Shown: positions 6,301 through 13,459 of the stretch, piece after piece
Position numbering within the stretch: the first letter of the stretch is position 1
Layout of the letters: each line of letters opens with the position of its first letter
Source: Mariprofundaceae bacterium
Lineage (GTDB): Bacteria > Pseudomonadota > Zetaproteobacteria > Mariprofundales > Mariprofundaceae
DNA length: 13,459 nucleotides
Direction: 5' to 3'
Assembly: GCA_030950825.1 (NCBI GenBank)
Contig: JAUZQT010000034.1
Span: forward strand, 1 to 13,459
Position numbers and translations under genes: made by a program
Notes under the pieces: model-generated
What the model was told of the DNA's origin: nothing
The model's input: only the letters and a program-made list of their open reading frames with translations
The model's database searches: none

Positions 6301-7298
6301 TGCAGTGGCTCCTCATGCAGCAATGCTGCTTGTTCTTTAAGTATCAATACATGCTCCTGCCAATAATTTTGTGTGTTGAACCATGGAAAGGCATGCTTGA
6401 ATATAGGATCCTGCCAGCGCTTTGCCAGCCAAGCTGCATGGTGCAAGATTCGCAATGTTCGCAATGGCTCGATCAATCGCAGCTCTGATACCTGAAAATC
6501 ACAAAATGTACGATAGGCTTGCAGTAAATGATTCAAAGAAGTCTCCATACAAGCCCTATCGCCTGATAGAAACATCCACAGATCTTGTACTGCGGGTCCC
6601 ATCCGAGCATCATCAAAATCAAGAATATAAGGTGAGCCAGCACTTCCTTGGAGGCCATGTTTCCATAAAATATTGCCTGGGTGCGCATCGCCTTGAAGAC
6701 GAATGTAATTGGGCTGAACATCATGAAATATACCCTCAATCTGATCCAGCAGGATTTCAACAAGGCTTTCATAAACACTTTCAAGCTCATGTGGAATAAA
6801 ATGATGATCGAGCAAGTAGTCATAAGCATGATCGCCAAATGTATGGACATTGAGTGATGGTCGGTGCTTAAATGGTTTCTCTGCTCCCAAGGCATGAATG
6901 CGCCCTAAAAACCGCCCAAGTTGTTGCAAGTGTTGCACATTTTCTAAATCAGGTGCCCTACCTGCCCTTAATGGGTAAAGGGAAAAGTGATAACCTTCAA
7001 AGCAATGCAACGTAGCATTTTTAACCCATAAGGGAGCCACAACGGGGATATCCAATGCCTCTAATTCAAGTGTAAAAGTATGTTCCTCAAGAATTGCCTT
7101 ATCGGACCAACGGTTGGGTCGATAAAACTTGGCAACCAGAAAGCCGCCATCATCAAGTCCAATTTGATAGACACGGTTTTCATAAGAGTTCAATGCCAGC
7201 TGATGGCCGTTGCAGACAAAGCCGAGGCTTTCAATGGATTTTAATATTTGTTCCGGTTCCAACTGATAAAATGAATCCAAAGAATGATGTTTGGCCAT
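6291..7298 (-). CDS. srkA: Stress response Ser/Thr protein kinase SrkA (YihE/RdoA)
   Basis: A 335-aa protein with an aminoglycoside-phosphotransferase-like kinase fold, matching the SrkA/YihE family (~328 aa in E. coli). Family marks seen: SYENRVYQ (38-45), ATP-binding K57 in VAKFYRP, catalytic loop GDAHPGNILW (203-212, with D204 and N209), and the metal-binding DFDDARMGPAVQDLW (from 227, with D227). Known members are stress-protective cytoplasmic kinases that reduce death after envelope or oxidative stress. In enterobacteria srkA precedes dsbA; here it instead follows tlyA and precedes slyX. Its ATG overlaps the tlyA stop by 1 nt (TAATG), so translation by re-initiation is likely. The gene looks intact. 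Confidence 0.93.
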   Translation of the reverse strand: MAKHHSLDSFYQLEPEQILKSIESLGFVCNGHQLALNSYENRVYQIGLDDGGFLVAKFYRPNRWSDKAILEEHTFTLELEALDIPVVAPLWVKNATLHCFEGYHFSLYPLRAGRAPDLENVQHLQQLGRFLGRIHALGAEKPFKHRPSLNVHTFGDHAYDYLLDHHFIPHELESVYESLVEILLDQIEGIFHDVQPNYIRLQGDAHPGNILWKHGLQGSAGSPYILDFDDARMGPAVQDLWMFLSGDRACMETSLNHLLQAYRTFCDFQVSELRLIEPLRTLRILHHAAWLAKRWQDPIFKHAFPWFNTQNYWQEHVLILKEQAALLHEEPLQWI

Positions 7299-8035
7299 TA
7301 TGCCACCCGCTTTAATCCCAATAAAAACTCAATATTACCCTTAGGGCCATGAATAGGGGATTCTATTACGCCCTGCACTTCAACGCCGGGTAACTGGGCA
7401 ATTACAAATGCTTTAATTTTATCAACAACCATCTGATGAATCGTCGCATCACGCACAATACCTTTTTTAAGGTATGTGGCTTCGACTTCAAATTGCGGTT
7501 TAATTAAAGCCACACACCATCCACCGAGTTTTAGAAATGGCCATGATGGCGGTAATACTTTTTCCAATGAGATAAAGGATGTGTCCATAACCAGGGCATC
7601 CACGGATTCAGCAATCAATGCAGGGGTAAGCAAACGAACATGGGTTTTTTCCATGTTGATAACACGCTTATCTTGTTGCATTTTATAGTGCAATTGGCCG
7701 TGTCCAACATCCACAGCATAAACCTTTAGCGCACCATTTTGCAGCAAACAATCCGTAAATCCACCCGTTGAAGCCCCAACATCAAGGCAAACAGCTCCCT
7801 TTGCATCAAAAGGGAAATATTCAAGTGCGCCTTCAAGCTTTAAACCACCCCGCGAGACGTATCGCAAAGTTTCTCGTACCTCAAGTTCAATATCCGATAA
7901 TACTTTATGCCCTGCCTTATCTGACTTTTGACCGTTCACATATACTAGGCCAGCCATAATCAAGCGCTGTGCCTGACTCGTTGAATCCGCCAAGCCACGC
8001 TCAAAAACCAAATGATCCAAACGAAGCCTTTTCAT
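7298..8035 (-). CDS. tlyA: TlyA family rRNA (cytidine-2'-O)-methyltransferase / hemolysin A-like
   Basis: A 245-aa protein with an N-terminal S4 RNA-binding domain (about 2-60: RLDHLVFERGLADSTSQAQ, then VYVNGQ) and a C-terminal FtsJ-like SAM methyltransferase domain. The linker carries SRGGLKLEGAL (K66). The SAM loop is CLDVGASTGGFTD (83-95). Further motifs are VMDTSFISL, LIKPQFE, and the end with GPKGNIEFL. These give a K-D-K-E set as in 2'-O-methyltransferases. Characterised mycobacterial TlyA methylates 16S and 23S rRNA cytidines; the hemolysin name is historical. It overlaps dxs by 4 nt (ATGA) and srkA by 1 nt. Linkage of tlyA to dxs is seen in several bacterial groups. Confidence 0.95.
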   Translation of the reverse strand: MKRLRLDHLVFERGLADSTSQAQRLIMAGLVYVNGQKSDKAGHKVLSDIELEVRETLRYVSRGGLKLEGALEYFPFDAKGAVCLDVGASTGGFTDCLLQNGALKVYAVDVGHGQLHYKMQQDKRVINMEKTHVRLLTPALIAESVDALVMDTSFISLEKVLPPSWPFLKLGGWCVALIKPQFEVEATYLKKGIVRDATIHQMVVDKIKAFVIAQLPGVEVQGVIESPIHGPKGNIEFLLGLKRVA

Positions 8036-9948
8036 GGCTTAACATGCACAGCATGAGATGATGTGTTTTTTTCATCAGCCTTGGTCTTGCCAAGCAACTG
8101 CCTTAAAATACCGCTGATACCCGCCTGATCCAATGACAGATCCGCCAAAATTTCAGCCTGTGTTCCATGTTCAGGAAAGCTATCTGGCATAGCAATATGC
8201 CGAAACAAGCCTTGCCATCCATGCTGTAATGCCAGCGTCGCAATCGCTTCACCAATACCGCCCTGCGCGACACCTTCTTCGACCACAACCAGTGGGCAGT
8301 CATTTCTAAGGTGCTTCAATATCAATGCTGTATCCAAGGGCTTGATAAAACGTAGATTGATCAAGGTCAGCGCTTTGCCCAACTGATCACGCACTTCTTC
8401 TATCGCAGCTTTGCTATCGGCAAAGCGTGTACCAACTGAAATAAGCAAACCAGCATCGCCTTCAATGACCAATTCGGCTTGCCCCACGTGCAATGCCTTT
8501 GGGGCTTGCGGCTCAAGCCCCATCCCATTGCCGCGCGGATAACGAATGGCTGAAGGGCCATCCAACGTCAATGCAGTTGCCAGCATATTCCGCAATTCTT
8601 GTTCATTTTTGGGTGCCATCATTGTCATGTTTGGCATGCTTCGCAGCATAGCAATATCAAACATACCCGTGTGTGTTGCACCATCAGCCCCAACAATGCC
8701 AGCACGATCCAAGCAAAACACAACGGGGAGGTTTTGAATGCATATATCATGAGTAATTTGATCATAAGCACGCTGTATAAAGGTTGAATAAATGGCCACA
8801 GCTGGGCGTTTGCCCGCAACAGCCAAGCCACCTGCAAATGTTACCGCATGTTGCTCGGCAATACCCACATCAAAACAACGCTCTGGATGACGTTTGGCAA
8901 AGCGTGTTAAGCCTGTACCGCCAGGCATGGCCGCAGTGATGGCTACAATTCGTTCATCATGATCGGCTAAATCGGCCAAAGTATCGGCAAATACCTGAGT
9001 ATAACTGGCTGCAGTATTGTTGGATTTTATAGGCTGCCCCGATTCCAAGCAATAAGGCCCAAGACCATGCCATGTTTCAGGATCTTCTTCGGCAGGCGAA
9101 AAACCTAGCCCTTTTTTGGTCAATACATGCAAAAGAATAGGCCCTTCTAAATCTTTGCAGTTTCCCAACGTTGGTAATAAATGTTCAAAATCATGCCCAT
9201 CAATGGGGCCAATATAACGAAACCCCATCTCTTCAAACAATGTGCCAGGTGTGATCATACCTTTTACATGCTCTTCCAGACGTTTTGCAACATCAAGGGC
9301 ACCAGGTAATTTTTCCAGTACGCGTTTGGCGGCATCCTTGGCTGATGTATAAGGCTTTCCAGTAATGATACGCGCCAAATAGGAGGACATTGCCCCAACA
9401 TTTGGCGCAATCGACATTTCATTATCATTGAGGATAACCAACAGGTTGTTCTGGCGCGCTCCCGCATGATTTAAGGCTTCAAAAGCCATGCCACCTGTCA
9501 GTGCGCCATCGCCAATAATGGCAATGCAGTGGTGTTTTTCACCCTTTAAGTCCCGCCCAACAGCCATGCCGTAAGCCGCTGAAATAGAAGTAGATGCATG
9601 ACCAGCACCAAAAGCATCATGCGCTGACTCTCGGCGTTTGGTAAAACCATTTAATCCACCATATTGGCGCATGGTAGGCATACCAGAAAGGCGACCCGTC
9701 AAAATCTTATGTGGATAAGATTGATGTCCGACATCCCAAACAATTTTATCAGTCGGCGTATTGTATAGATAATGCAAAGCAATGGATAACTCGACTACAC
9801 CCAGACCTGCCCCCAAGTGTCCGCCGATGGGAGCCAGTGTTTCGATCATATAATCGCGCATTTGGCGTGCCAGATCGGGCAACTGATGGCGCGATAAGGC
9901 CTTGACATCATCGGTGCCTTGAATGCTTTGTAAAAGAGGGTAATTCAT
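8032..9948 (-). CDS. dxs: 1-deoxy-D-xylulose-5-phosphate synthase
   Basis: A 638-aa cytoplasmic thiamine-diphosphate enzyme, complete against ~620 aa in E. coli. It condenses pyruvate and glyceraldehyde 3-phosphate to DXP, the first step of the MEP isoprenoid pathway. DXP also feeds thiamine and pyridoxal synthesis. Visible features: H44 in PIGGHLGAGLG, H75 in WDVGHQSYPHK, the ThDP/Mg motif IGDGALTGG (from 145) ending in NDNEMS (174-179), and the cofactor-activating E365 in GIAEQHAV. The C-terminal transketolase domain follows. Its ATG overlaps the ispA stop by 4 nt, and its TGA overlaps the tlyA ATG. The C-terminus has a short Lys/Ser/His-rich tail beyond the core that is not obviously conserved. 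Confidence 0.98.
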   Translation of the reverse strand: MNYPLLQSIQGTDDVKALSRHQLPDLARQMRDYMIETLAPIGGHLGAGLGVVELSIALHYLYNTPTDKIVWDVGHQSYPHKILTGRLSGMPTMRQYGGLNGFTKRRESAHDAFGAGHASTSISAAYGMAVGRDLKGEKHHCIAIIGDGALTGGMAFEALNHAGARQNNLLVILNDNEMSIAPNVGAMSSYLARIITGKPYTSAKDAAKRVLEKLPGALDVAKRLEEHVKGMITPGTLFEEMGFRYIGPIDGHDFEHLLPTLGNCKDLEGPILLHVLTKKGLGFSPAEEDPETWHGLGPYCLESGQPIKSNNTAASYTQVFADTLADLADHDERIVAITAAMPGGTGLTRFAKRHPERCFDVGIAEQHAVTFAGGLAVAGKRPAVAIYSTFIQRAYDQITHDICIQNLPVVFCLDRAGIVGADGATHTGMFDIAMLRSMPNMTMMAPKNEQELRNMLATALTLDGPSAIRYPRGNGMGLEPQAPKALHVGQAELVIEGDAGLLISVGTRFADSKAAIEEVRDQLGKALTLINLRFIKPLDTALILKHLRNDCPLVVVEEGVAQGGIGEAIATLALQHGWQGLFRHIAMPDSFPEHGTQAEILADLSLDQAGISGILRQLLGKTKADEKNTSSHAVHVKP

Positions 9949-10847
9949 TGACCGCGCTCCAAAATATAATCAGCGAGCGCAGCCAAAGGCTTGCCCCTTT
10001 CGCCTAAATTAGTACAAGCTTCTAGAGCAATATTGCGCAGATTTTCAGCCAGCTCACGGGCACGTTGCAGCCCCTCAATGGAAACATAGGTTGCTTTGTT
10101 TTGTGTGGCATCTTTGCCTGCACTTTTACCCAGCGCATCCGATGTCGCAGTGGCATCCAAAATATCATCGGCAATTTGAAACAATAAACCAACCGCTTCG
10201 CCATAACGTGAACATGCATGCATCTCTTGGGCATTGGCACCTGCAAGCAAAGCACCAGCTTCACAACTATAGCGAATCAGTGCGCCTGTTTTATGTAGGT
10301 GAATGCGCTCCACGTCCAATACATTACGCACAGTGCAAATTTCAGCTTGCATGTCCATCATTTGACCGCCCACCATACCTTGTGCACCAGCGGCAATGGC
10401 AAGTCTGCGAATCAAATCCACGCGTATATCAGCATCAAGATCAATCATCGTTAAGCGCTCAAAAGCAAGTGTTTGCAAGGCATCAGCAGCCAGCACTGCC
10501 GTTGCTTCGTCAAATTGTTTGTGACATGTCGGCTTGCCACGCCGTAGATCATCATTATCCATACATGGTAAATCATCATGGATTAAGGAGTATGTATGCA
10601 TGCATTCAATACTGATGGCAGCAGGCATTGCCTGCTTTTCATTTGAGCCGCCGCAAGCTTTAAAACAAGCCATTAATAGTGCTGGACGCACACGCTTTCC
10701 GCCAGCCAGTAAGGCATAAGACATGGCATCCCATAAGCGATGTTGAACCACTTGCTGATGTTCTGCCAACACCATTTTTACAGATTGTTCGAGTTGTTTG
10801 GCGTAATCCGCTAAAAAATCAGGTGCCTTCATCGCTTTAGGATTCAT
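9945..10847 (-). CDS. ispA: Farnesyl diphosphate synthase (polyprenyl synthetase family)
   Basis: A 300-aa all-helical prenyltransferase. It adds isopentenyl diphosphate to dimethylallyl and geranyl diphosphate to give farnesyl diphosphate, the precursor of undecaprenyl and quinone side chains. Substrate-binding GGKRVRP is at 49-55. The first aspartate-rich motif is DDLPCMDNDD (91-100), with the two-residue insertion of bacterial type II FPP synthases, and is preceded by Y86 five residues before, as in E. coli IspA. HKTGALI is at 185-191, and the second aspartate-rich motif is QIADDILD (224-231). A geranylgeranyl product cannot be wholly excluded. It overlaps xseB and dxs by 4 nt each, giving the classic xseB-ispA-dxs order. 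Confidence 0.97.
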   Translation of the reverse strand: MNPKAMKAPDFLADYAKQLEQSVKMVLAEHQQVVQHRLWDAMSYALLAGGKRVRPALLMACFKACGGSNEKQAMPAAISIECMHTYSLIHDDLPCMDNDDLRRGKPTCHKQFDEATAVLAADALQTLAFERLTMIDLDADIRVDLIRRLAIAAGAQGMVGGQMMDMQAEICTVRNVLDVERIHLHKTGALIRYSCEAGALLAGANAQEMHACSRYGEAVGLLFQIADDILDATATSDALGKSAGKDATQNKATYVSIEGLQRARELAENLRNIALEACTNLGERGKPLAALADYILERGQ

Positions 10848-11110
10848 GTATCATTGCCATTTAAAATTTCCAGACGCTGCTCGGCGCCATCCAGCAAGGA
10901 TTCGCAACGCCGCGAAAGCTTTACGCCTTTTTCAAAGGAGCTAACACTGTCTTCCAAAGACATTTGCCCCGATTCCAGTTGTTCTACCAAATGGGTCAAC
11001 TCTGCCAATGCACCTTCAAAACTCAGTGCTTCGATGGTATTGCTGGAAGAATCGCCATGGGCATCATCAAGAATATCGTTAGCTTTTGTATTTCCTTGGA
11101 CTTTGGACAC
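10844..11110 (-). CDS. xseB: Exodeoxyribonuclease VII small subunit
   Basis: An 88-aa small subunit of exonuclease VII, which with XseA degrades single-stranded DNA to oligonucleotides. The conserved core begins at about residue 29 (LSFEGALAELTHLVEQLESGQMSLEDSV) and continues through FEKGVKLSRRCESLLDGAEQRLEIL. An N-terminal extension of about 27 polar, acidic residues makes it slightly longer than the common 75-80 aa. The start is GTG 11110: an in-frame stop lies 12 nt upstream, and GGGAG (11117-11121, minus strand) is 6 nt before it. The overlapping ATG one base away is out of frame. It heads the six-gene operon and overlaps ispA by 4 nt. xseA is not in the window. Confidence 0.94.
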   Translation of the reverse strand: MSKVQGNTKANDILDDAHGDSSSNTIEALSFEGALAELTHLVEQLESGQMSLEDSVSSFEKGVKLSRRCESLLDGAEQRLEILNGNDT

Positions 11111-11153
11111 ATCGTTCTCCCTTTAATTCCCATTCCAGATCATAAGGGCGAAT

Positions 11154-11182
11154 ACTCTAAGAGACTCATCCACTTTGTACAA
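11154..11182 (-). promoter_or_regulatory. Candidate promoter for the xseB-slyX operon
   Basis: On the minus strand, TTGTAC (11182-11177) and TAGAGT (11159-11154) are 17 bp apart, a sigma-70-like arrangement with imperfect boxes. The leader to GTG 11110 would be about 37 nt. The -35 box lies in the palindrome TTGTACAA (11175-11182), so it could also serve the divergent lipB, but a matching -10 box for lipB is poor. Confidence 0.3.
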
Positions 11183-11211
11183 ATCCGAAAAAAAAGCGTT
11201 AAGCTTGCAGC

Positions 11212-11832
11212 ATGCGCATCATTCACCATCAACAGCAAGCTTACCCAGAGTCTGTCCGTGAGCAGGAAGCCATTGTTGCGGATATTATTGCTGGAGTATC
11301 GCCAAACACACTTATTCTCACGGAGCATCCACCGACCTACACTCTCGGCACATCCGCACAAGACTCCGATGTGCTAGTGCGCGAAATCAATGGTGAAACA
11401 ATGGCCGTTTATCATACAGGCAGGGGTGGAGAGGTTACCTATCATGGGCCTGGGCAATTGATTTGTTATGCCATGGTTGATATTCAATGTGAAAGAGACT
11501 TACACAAACATGTACGGCGGCTTGAAAAGCTGATGATTCAAACCCTATATGACTTTGGTATTGAAGGTGTCCGCGATTCCCGTGGTATTGGTGTGTGGGT
11601 GAATGGTCTGAAGATTGCTGCTGTGGGTGTGCGTTGTCGAAAGTGGATAACATTTCACGGTGTTAGCTTAAACATTTCACCCAACCTTCAACACTTTTCG
11701 GGCATTATTCCCTGCGGTATGCGCGATACCCCAGTCACATCCATGCATCAGCTTGGGGTGAAGGTAACACGGCAGCAGCTTGAAGAGCGCATAGCGCACC
11801 ATGCGACAGTGATTTTAATTCCCGTTCCTTAA
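11212..11832 (+). CDS. lipB: Octanoyl-[acyl-carrier-protein]:protein octanoyltransferase
   Basis: A 206-aa cytoplasmic enzyme that moves octanoyl from acyl carrier protein to lipoyl domains (E2 subunits, GcvH), the first step of endogenous lipoylation. Family motifs: TEHPPTYTLG (37-46), the signature GRGGEVTYHGPGQL (70-83), RGIGVWVNGLKIAAVGVR (124-141, with catalytic K134) and IIPCGM (165-170, with catalytic C168). Residue positions are within one of E. coli K135/C169. lipA, its usual partner, is not in the window. The start ATG 11212 has no strong Shine-Dalgarno. The last 18 nt overlap the 3' end of convergent mpl, so no terminator can lie between the two genes. Confidence 0.97.
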   Translation: MRIIHHQQQAYPESVREQEAIVADIIAGVSPNTLILTEHPPTYTLGTSAQDSDVLVREINGETMAVYHTGRGGEVTYHGPGQLICYAMVDIQCERDLHKHVRRLEKLMIQTLYDFGIEGVRDSRGIGVWVNGLKIAAVGVRCRKWITFHGVSLNISPNLQHFSGIIPCGMRDTPVTSMHQLGVKVTRQQLEERIAHHATVILIPVP

Positions 11833-13221
11833 TGTCTCCAGCAAACGTTGGTGAATGCCATCAAAATCACCATTGGATAAAATAAGTACATCATCCCCAG
11901 CTTGGGCATGCTCAGAAATCTCTTGAATAATGCGTGCGGCATCCGCCAGCACATGGGCATGGGCACCAATATCCGTACAAAGCAAGCTTGTATCCAAAAC
12001 ATCACCTGCTTTAAGCCCTCTATCGGATGCTGGTGTGAAAATAATTTGGTCAGCACCTTCAAAACAATGCGGCAAACGATGCTGATGAATGCGGCTGCGC
12101 ATGGTATTCGAGCGCGGCTCAACAATCACCCACAGCTTACCATCACGCTTCATCGCATATTTTGCCGCTGAAACCATGCCTTTAATGGCGGTAGGGTGAT
12201 GGGCAAAATCATCAAAAACTCGAATGCCACGCGCTTCTCCAACCAAGCTCATACGACGACGAATACCTGCAAAACTCTCAAACCCCTTTTGAATGGCCGC
12301 TTTCGAAACACCCAGCATTGCTGCTGCCGCCGCGACTGCACAGGCATTGGACACATTGTGAATACCAATCATGCACCATGACACTTCAAAAACTTTGATG
12401 CCTTGATGATAAAGGCAAAATGCCGAGCCATCTTTTTTAAGCGCCTGCCACTGCCATGCGGTATCAGTGTACGCCCCCTTATATTCAGAAAAATAGCTTA
12501 TAGGTGTCCAGCAACCGCTTTTGAGAACATCAGGAAGATGCTTATCATCCGCATTCACAACAATATGACCATTATTCGGGACTGTTCGTAAAAGGTGTGA
12601 AAATTGTCGCTGAATGGCATCCAAGTCGGGAAAAATATCGGCATGATCATATTCCAAATTATTAAGAATCAGCGTTTTGGCATGATAGTGAAGAAATTTT
12701 GAACGTTTATCAAAAAAGGCTGTGTCATATTCATCGCCTTCAAGCACAAAAGCATCGCCTTCACCCAAACGCGCACCGCCTTCAAAATTCTCAGGCATAC
12801 CCCCAATCAAAAAACCTGGCGATTGATCCGCAACATCCAGTATATGTGCCATCATGGATGCAGTTGTGGTTTTGCCATGGGTTCCTGCTACCACTACGGC
12901 ATGGCGGTTCGGTAAAATATAATTGCCCACAAATTCAGGGCCTGAGCAATAAGCCAAGCCACCCGAAAGAATGGCTTCAACTTCCACATTACCACGACTC
13001 ATGGCATTGCCAATGACACATAAATCAGGTTTGGTATTTAAGTTGTCCTTAGAAAAAGGCGCTATTTTTATACCCAGTGATGCCAAATAGTCAGACATTG
13101 GCGGATAAACACCTGCATCAGAGCCTGATACATGCCAACCCTTTTCTTTGGCAAGCCCTGCTATAGCGGCCATGGCGGTTCCACAAATGCCGAGAATATG
13201 TAGCTTTTTTGAGGTTTCCAT
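11815..13221 (-). CDS. mpl: UDP-MurNAc:L-Ala-gamma-D-Glu-meso-DAP ligase
   Basis: A 468-aa Mur-ligase-family enzyme of peptidoglycan recycling. It joins the recovered tripeptide to UDP-N-acetylmuramate in the cytoplasm. The N-terminal UDP-binding Rossmann motif is HILGICGTAMAAIAGL (8-23). The ATP P-loop is VAGTHGKTTT (111-120). The central domain follows with EGDEYDTAFFD and LEYDHADIF, then HNVSNACA, and the C-terminal domain starts near FDDFAHHPTAI. The pattern fits Mpl rather than MurC (ICGTAM, FAHHPTAI; length near E. coli's 457). ATG 13221 is preferred over an in-frame GTG at 13278: it lies 17 nt past the upstream permease stop, and the conserved domain starts seven residues later. No good Shine-Dalgarno is visible. 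Confidence 0.95.
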   Translation of the reverse strand: METSKKLHILGICGTAMAAIAGLAKEKGWHVSGSDAGVYPPMSDYLASLGIKIAPFSKDNLNTKPDLCVIGNAMSRGNVEVEAILSGGLAYCSGPEFVGNYILPNRHAVVVAGTHGKTTTASMMAHILDVADQSPGFLIGGMPENFEGGARLGEGDAFVLEGDEYDTAFFDKRSKFLHYHAKTLILNNLEYDHADIFPDLDAIQRQFSHLLRTVPNNGHIVVNADDKHLPDVLKSGCWTPISYFSEYKGAYTDTAWQWQALKKDGSAFCLYHQGIKVFEVSWCMIGIHNVSNACAVAAAAAMLGVSKAAIQKGFESFAGIRRRMSLVGEARGIRVFDDFAHHPTAIKGMVSAAKYAMKRDGKLWVIVEPRSNTMRSRIHQHRLPHCFEGADQIIFTPASDRGLKAGDVLDTSLLCTDIGAHAHVLADAARIIQEISEHAQAGDDVLILSNGDFDGIHQRLLETLRNGN

Positions 13222-13237
13222 CAATATTGAAGCATCA

Positions 13238-13459
13238 TCATGACAGATTTTTGCGCTGAAAAATAACGCTGCAAACACAAAGGATAAGTACGATTTCGCT
13301 CAGGCTATAAGAAAGAATTTGAAACATTTGTGACCATTCATAATGGGGGATATAACCAGCCATGTTCCGCAGATTCACGGCTTCAAGGTTAGGCAAAATA
13401 TAATACATCGTTTGCGTTAATACCTCTAAAACAGGATTCTCCGATTGCTCACCAAGCTG
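13238..13459 (-). CDS. ABC-2-type transporter permease, C-terminal part (partial)
   Basis: The last 73 codons of a gene that runs off the right edge, with stop TGA at 13238-13240. The visible protein has a short soluble stretch with YYILPNLEAVNLRNMAGY, then a final transmembrane helix (about FQILSYSLSEIVLILCVCSVIF) and a short basic tail QRKNLS. The ILPNLE-x-x-NLR segment before a last helix is typical of ABC-2/NosY-like permeases, where it precedes the final helix and an FxxRxL end. The ATPase partner would be expected upstream, beyond the window. The mpl ATG is 17 nt downstream in the same orientation, so they may be co-transcribed. Substrate unknown. Confidence 0.7.
   Translation of the reverse strand, partial: QLGEQSENPVLEVLTQTMYYILPNLEAVNLRNMAGYIPHYEWSQMFQILSYSLSEIVLILCVCSVIFQRKNLS

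Noticed and set aside
6422..6799. 125-codon plus-strand open frame
   Set aside because: It is antisense to the catalytic region of srkA and shows no independent support.
10091..10615. 174-codon plus-strand open frame
   Set aside because: It is fully antisense to ispA, which has complete catalytic motifs. The translation has no recognisable domain and there is no ribosome-binding site.
10964..11377. 137-codon plus-strand open frame across xseB and the lipB start
   Set aside because: It overlaps two confidently identified genes and its translation has no protein-like features.
13222..13278. 19-residue N-terminal extension of Mpl from GTG 13278
   Set aside because: It would overlap the permease reading frame by 41 nt, lies outside the conserved domain and looks like shadow translation of the permease helix region.

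Overview
The window reads as a stretch of chromosome from a Gram-negative, moderately AT-rich proteobacterium. It carries Mpl (recycling of meso-diaminopimelate peptidoglycan), LipB, SlyX, the xseB-ispA-dxs isoprenoid cluster and a TIGR04073 (exosortase-associated) protein. This mix fits gamma- or zetaproteobacteria. Choosing between them, or naming a genus, would need a search that cannot be run here. No tRNA, rRNA, CRISPR array, transposase gene or prophage gene was seen. Nearly all the DNA is coding.

Layout. Positions 1-263 hold two copies of a 35-bp direct repeat and the short tail of an unidentified reading frame. Next come rnhA (minus strand) and, divergent from it, a small secreted TIGR04073-family protein. 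Convergent to that is a two-component operon on the minus strand: an OmpR-type response regulator followed by its membrane histidine kinase. Divergent from the regulator is a tight three-gene plus-strand operon at about 3639-6000: a CinA/MoaB-fold protein, a stand-alone cyclic-nucleotide-binding protein and an AI-2E-family permease. This operon ends at a long perfect-stem palindrome (6009-6061) that separates it from the convergent minus-strand operon.

The minus-strand operon, read from 11110 down to 6082, is xseB-ispA-dxs-tlyA-srkA-slyX. Every junction overlaps by 1-10 nt, so translational coupling of all six genes is likely. IspA and Dxs act at the two ends of isoprenoid precursor supply, giving isopentenyl diphosphate and then farnesyl diphosphate. 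XseB is the exonuclease VII small subunit, TlyA an rRNA-type methyltransferase, SrkA a stress-response kinase, and SlyX a small coiled-coil protein. Divergent from xseB is lipB (octanoyltransferase of lipoate synthesis). Its 3' end overlaps the 3' end of the convergent mpl by 18 nt. Upstream of mpl, in the same orientation and running off the window edge, is the C-terminal part of an ABC-2-type permease.

Most of the window is conserved housekeeping. The parts that deserve a second look are the cNMP-sensor/AI-2E permease operon with its CinA-like partner, the orphan TIGR04073 protein, the 53-bp palindrome, and the repeat-interrupted gene tail at the left edge.
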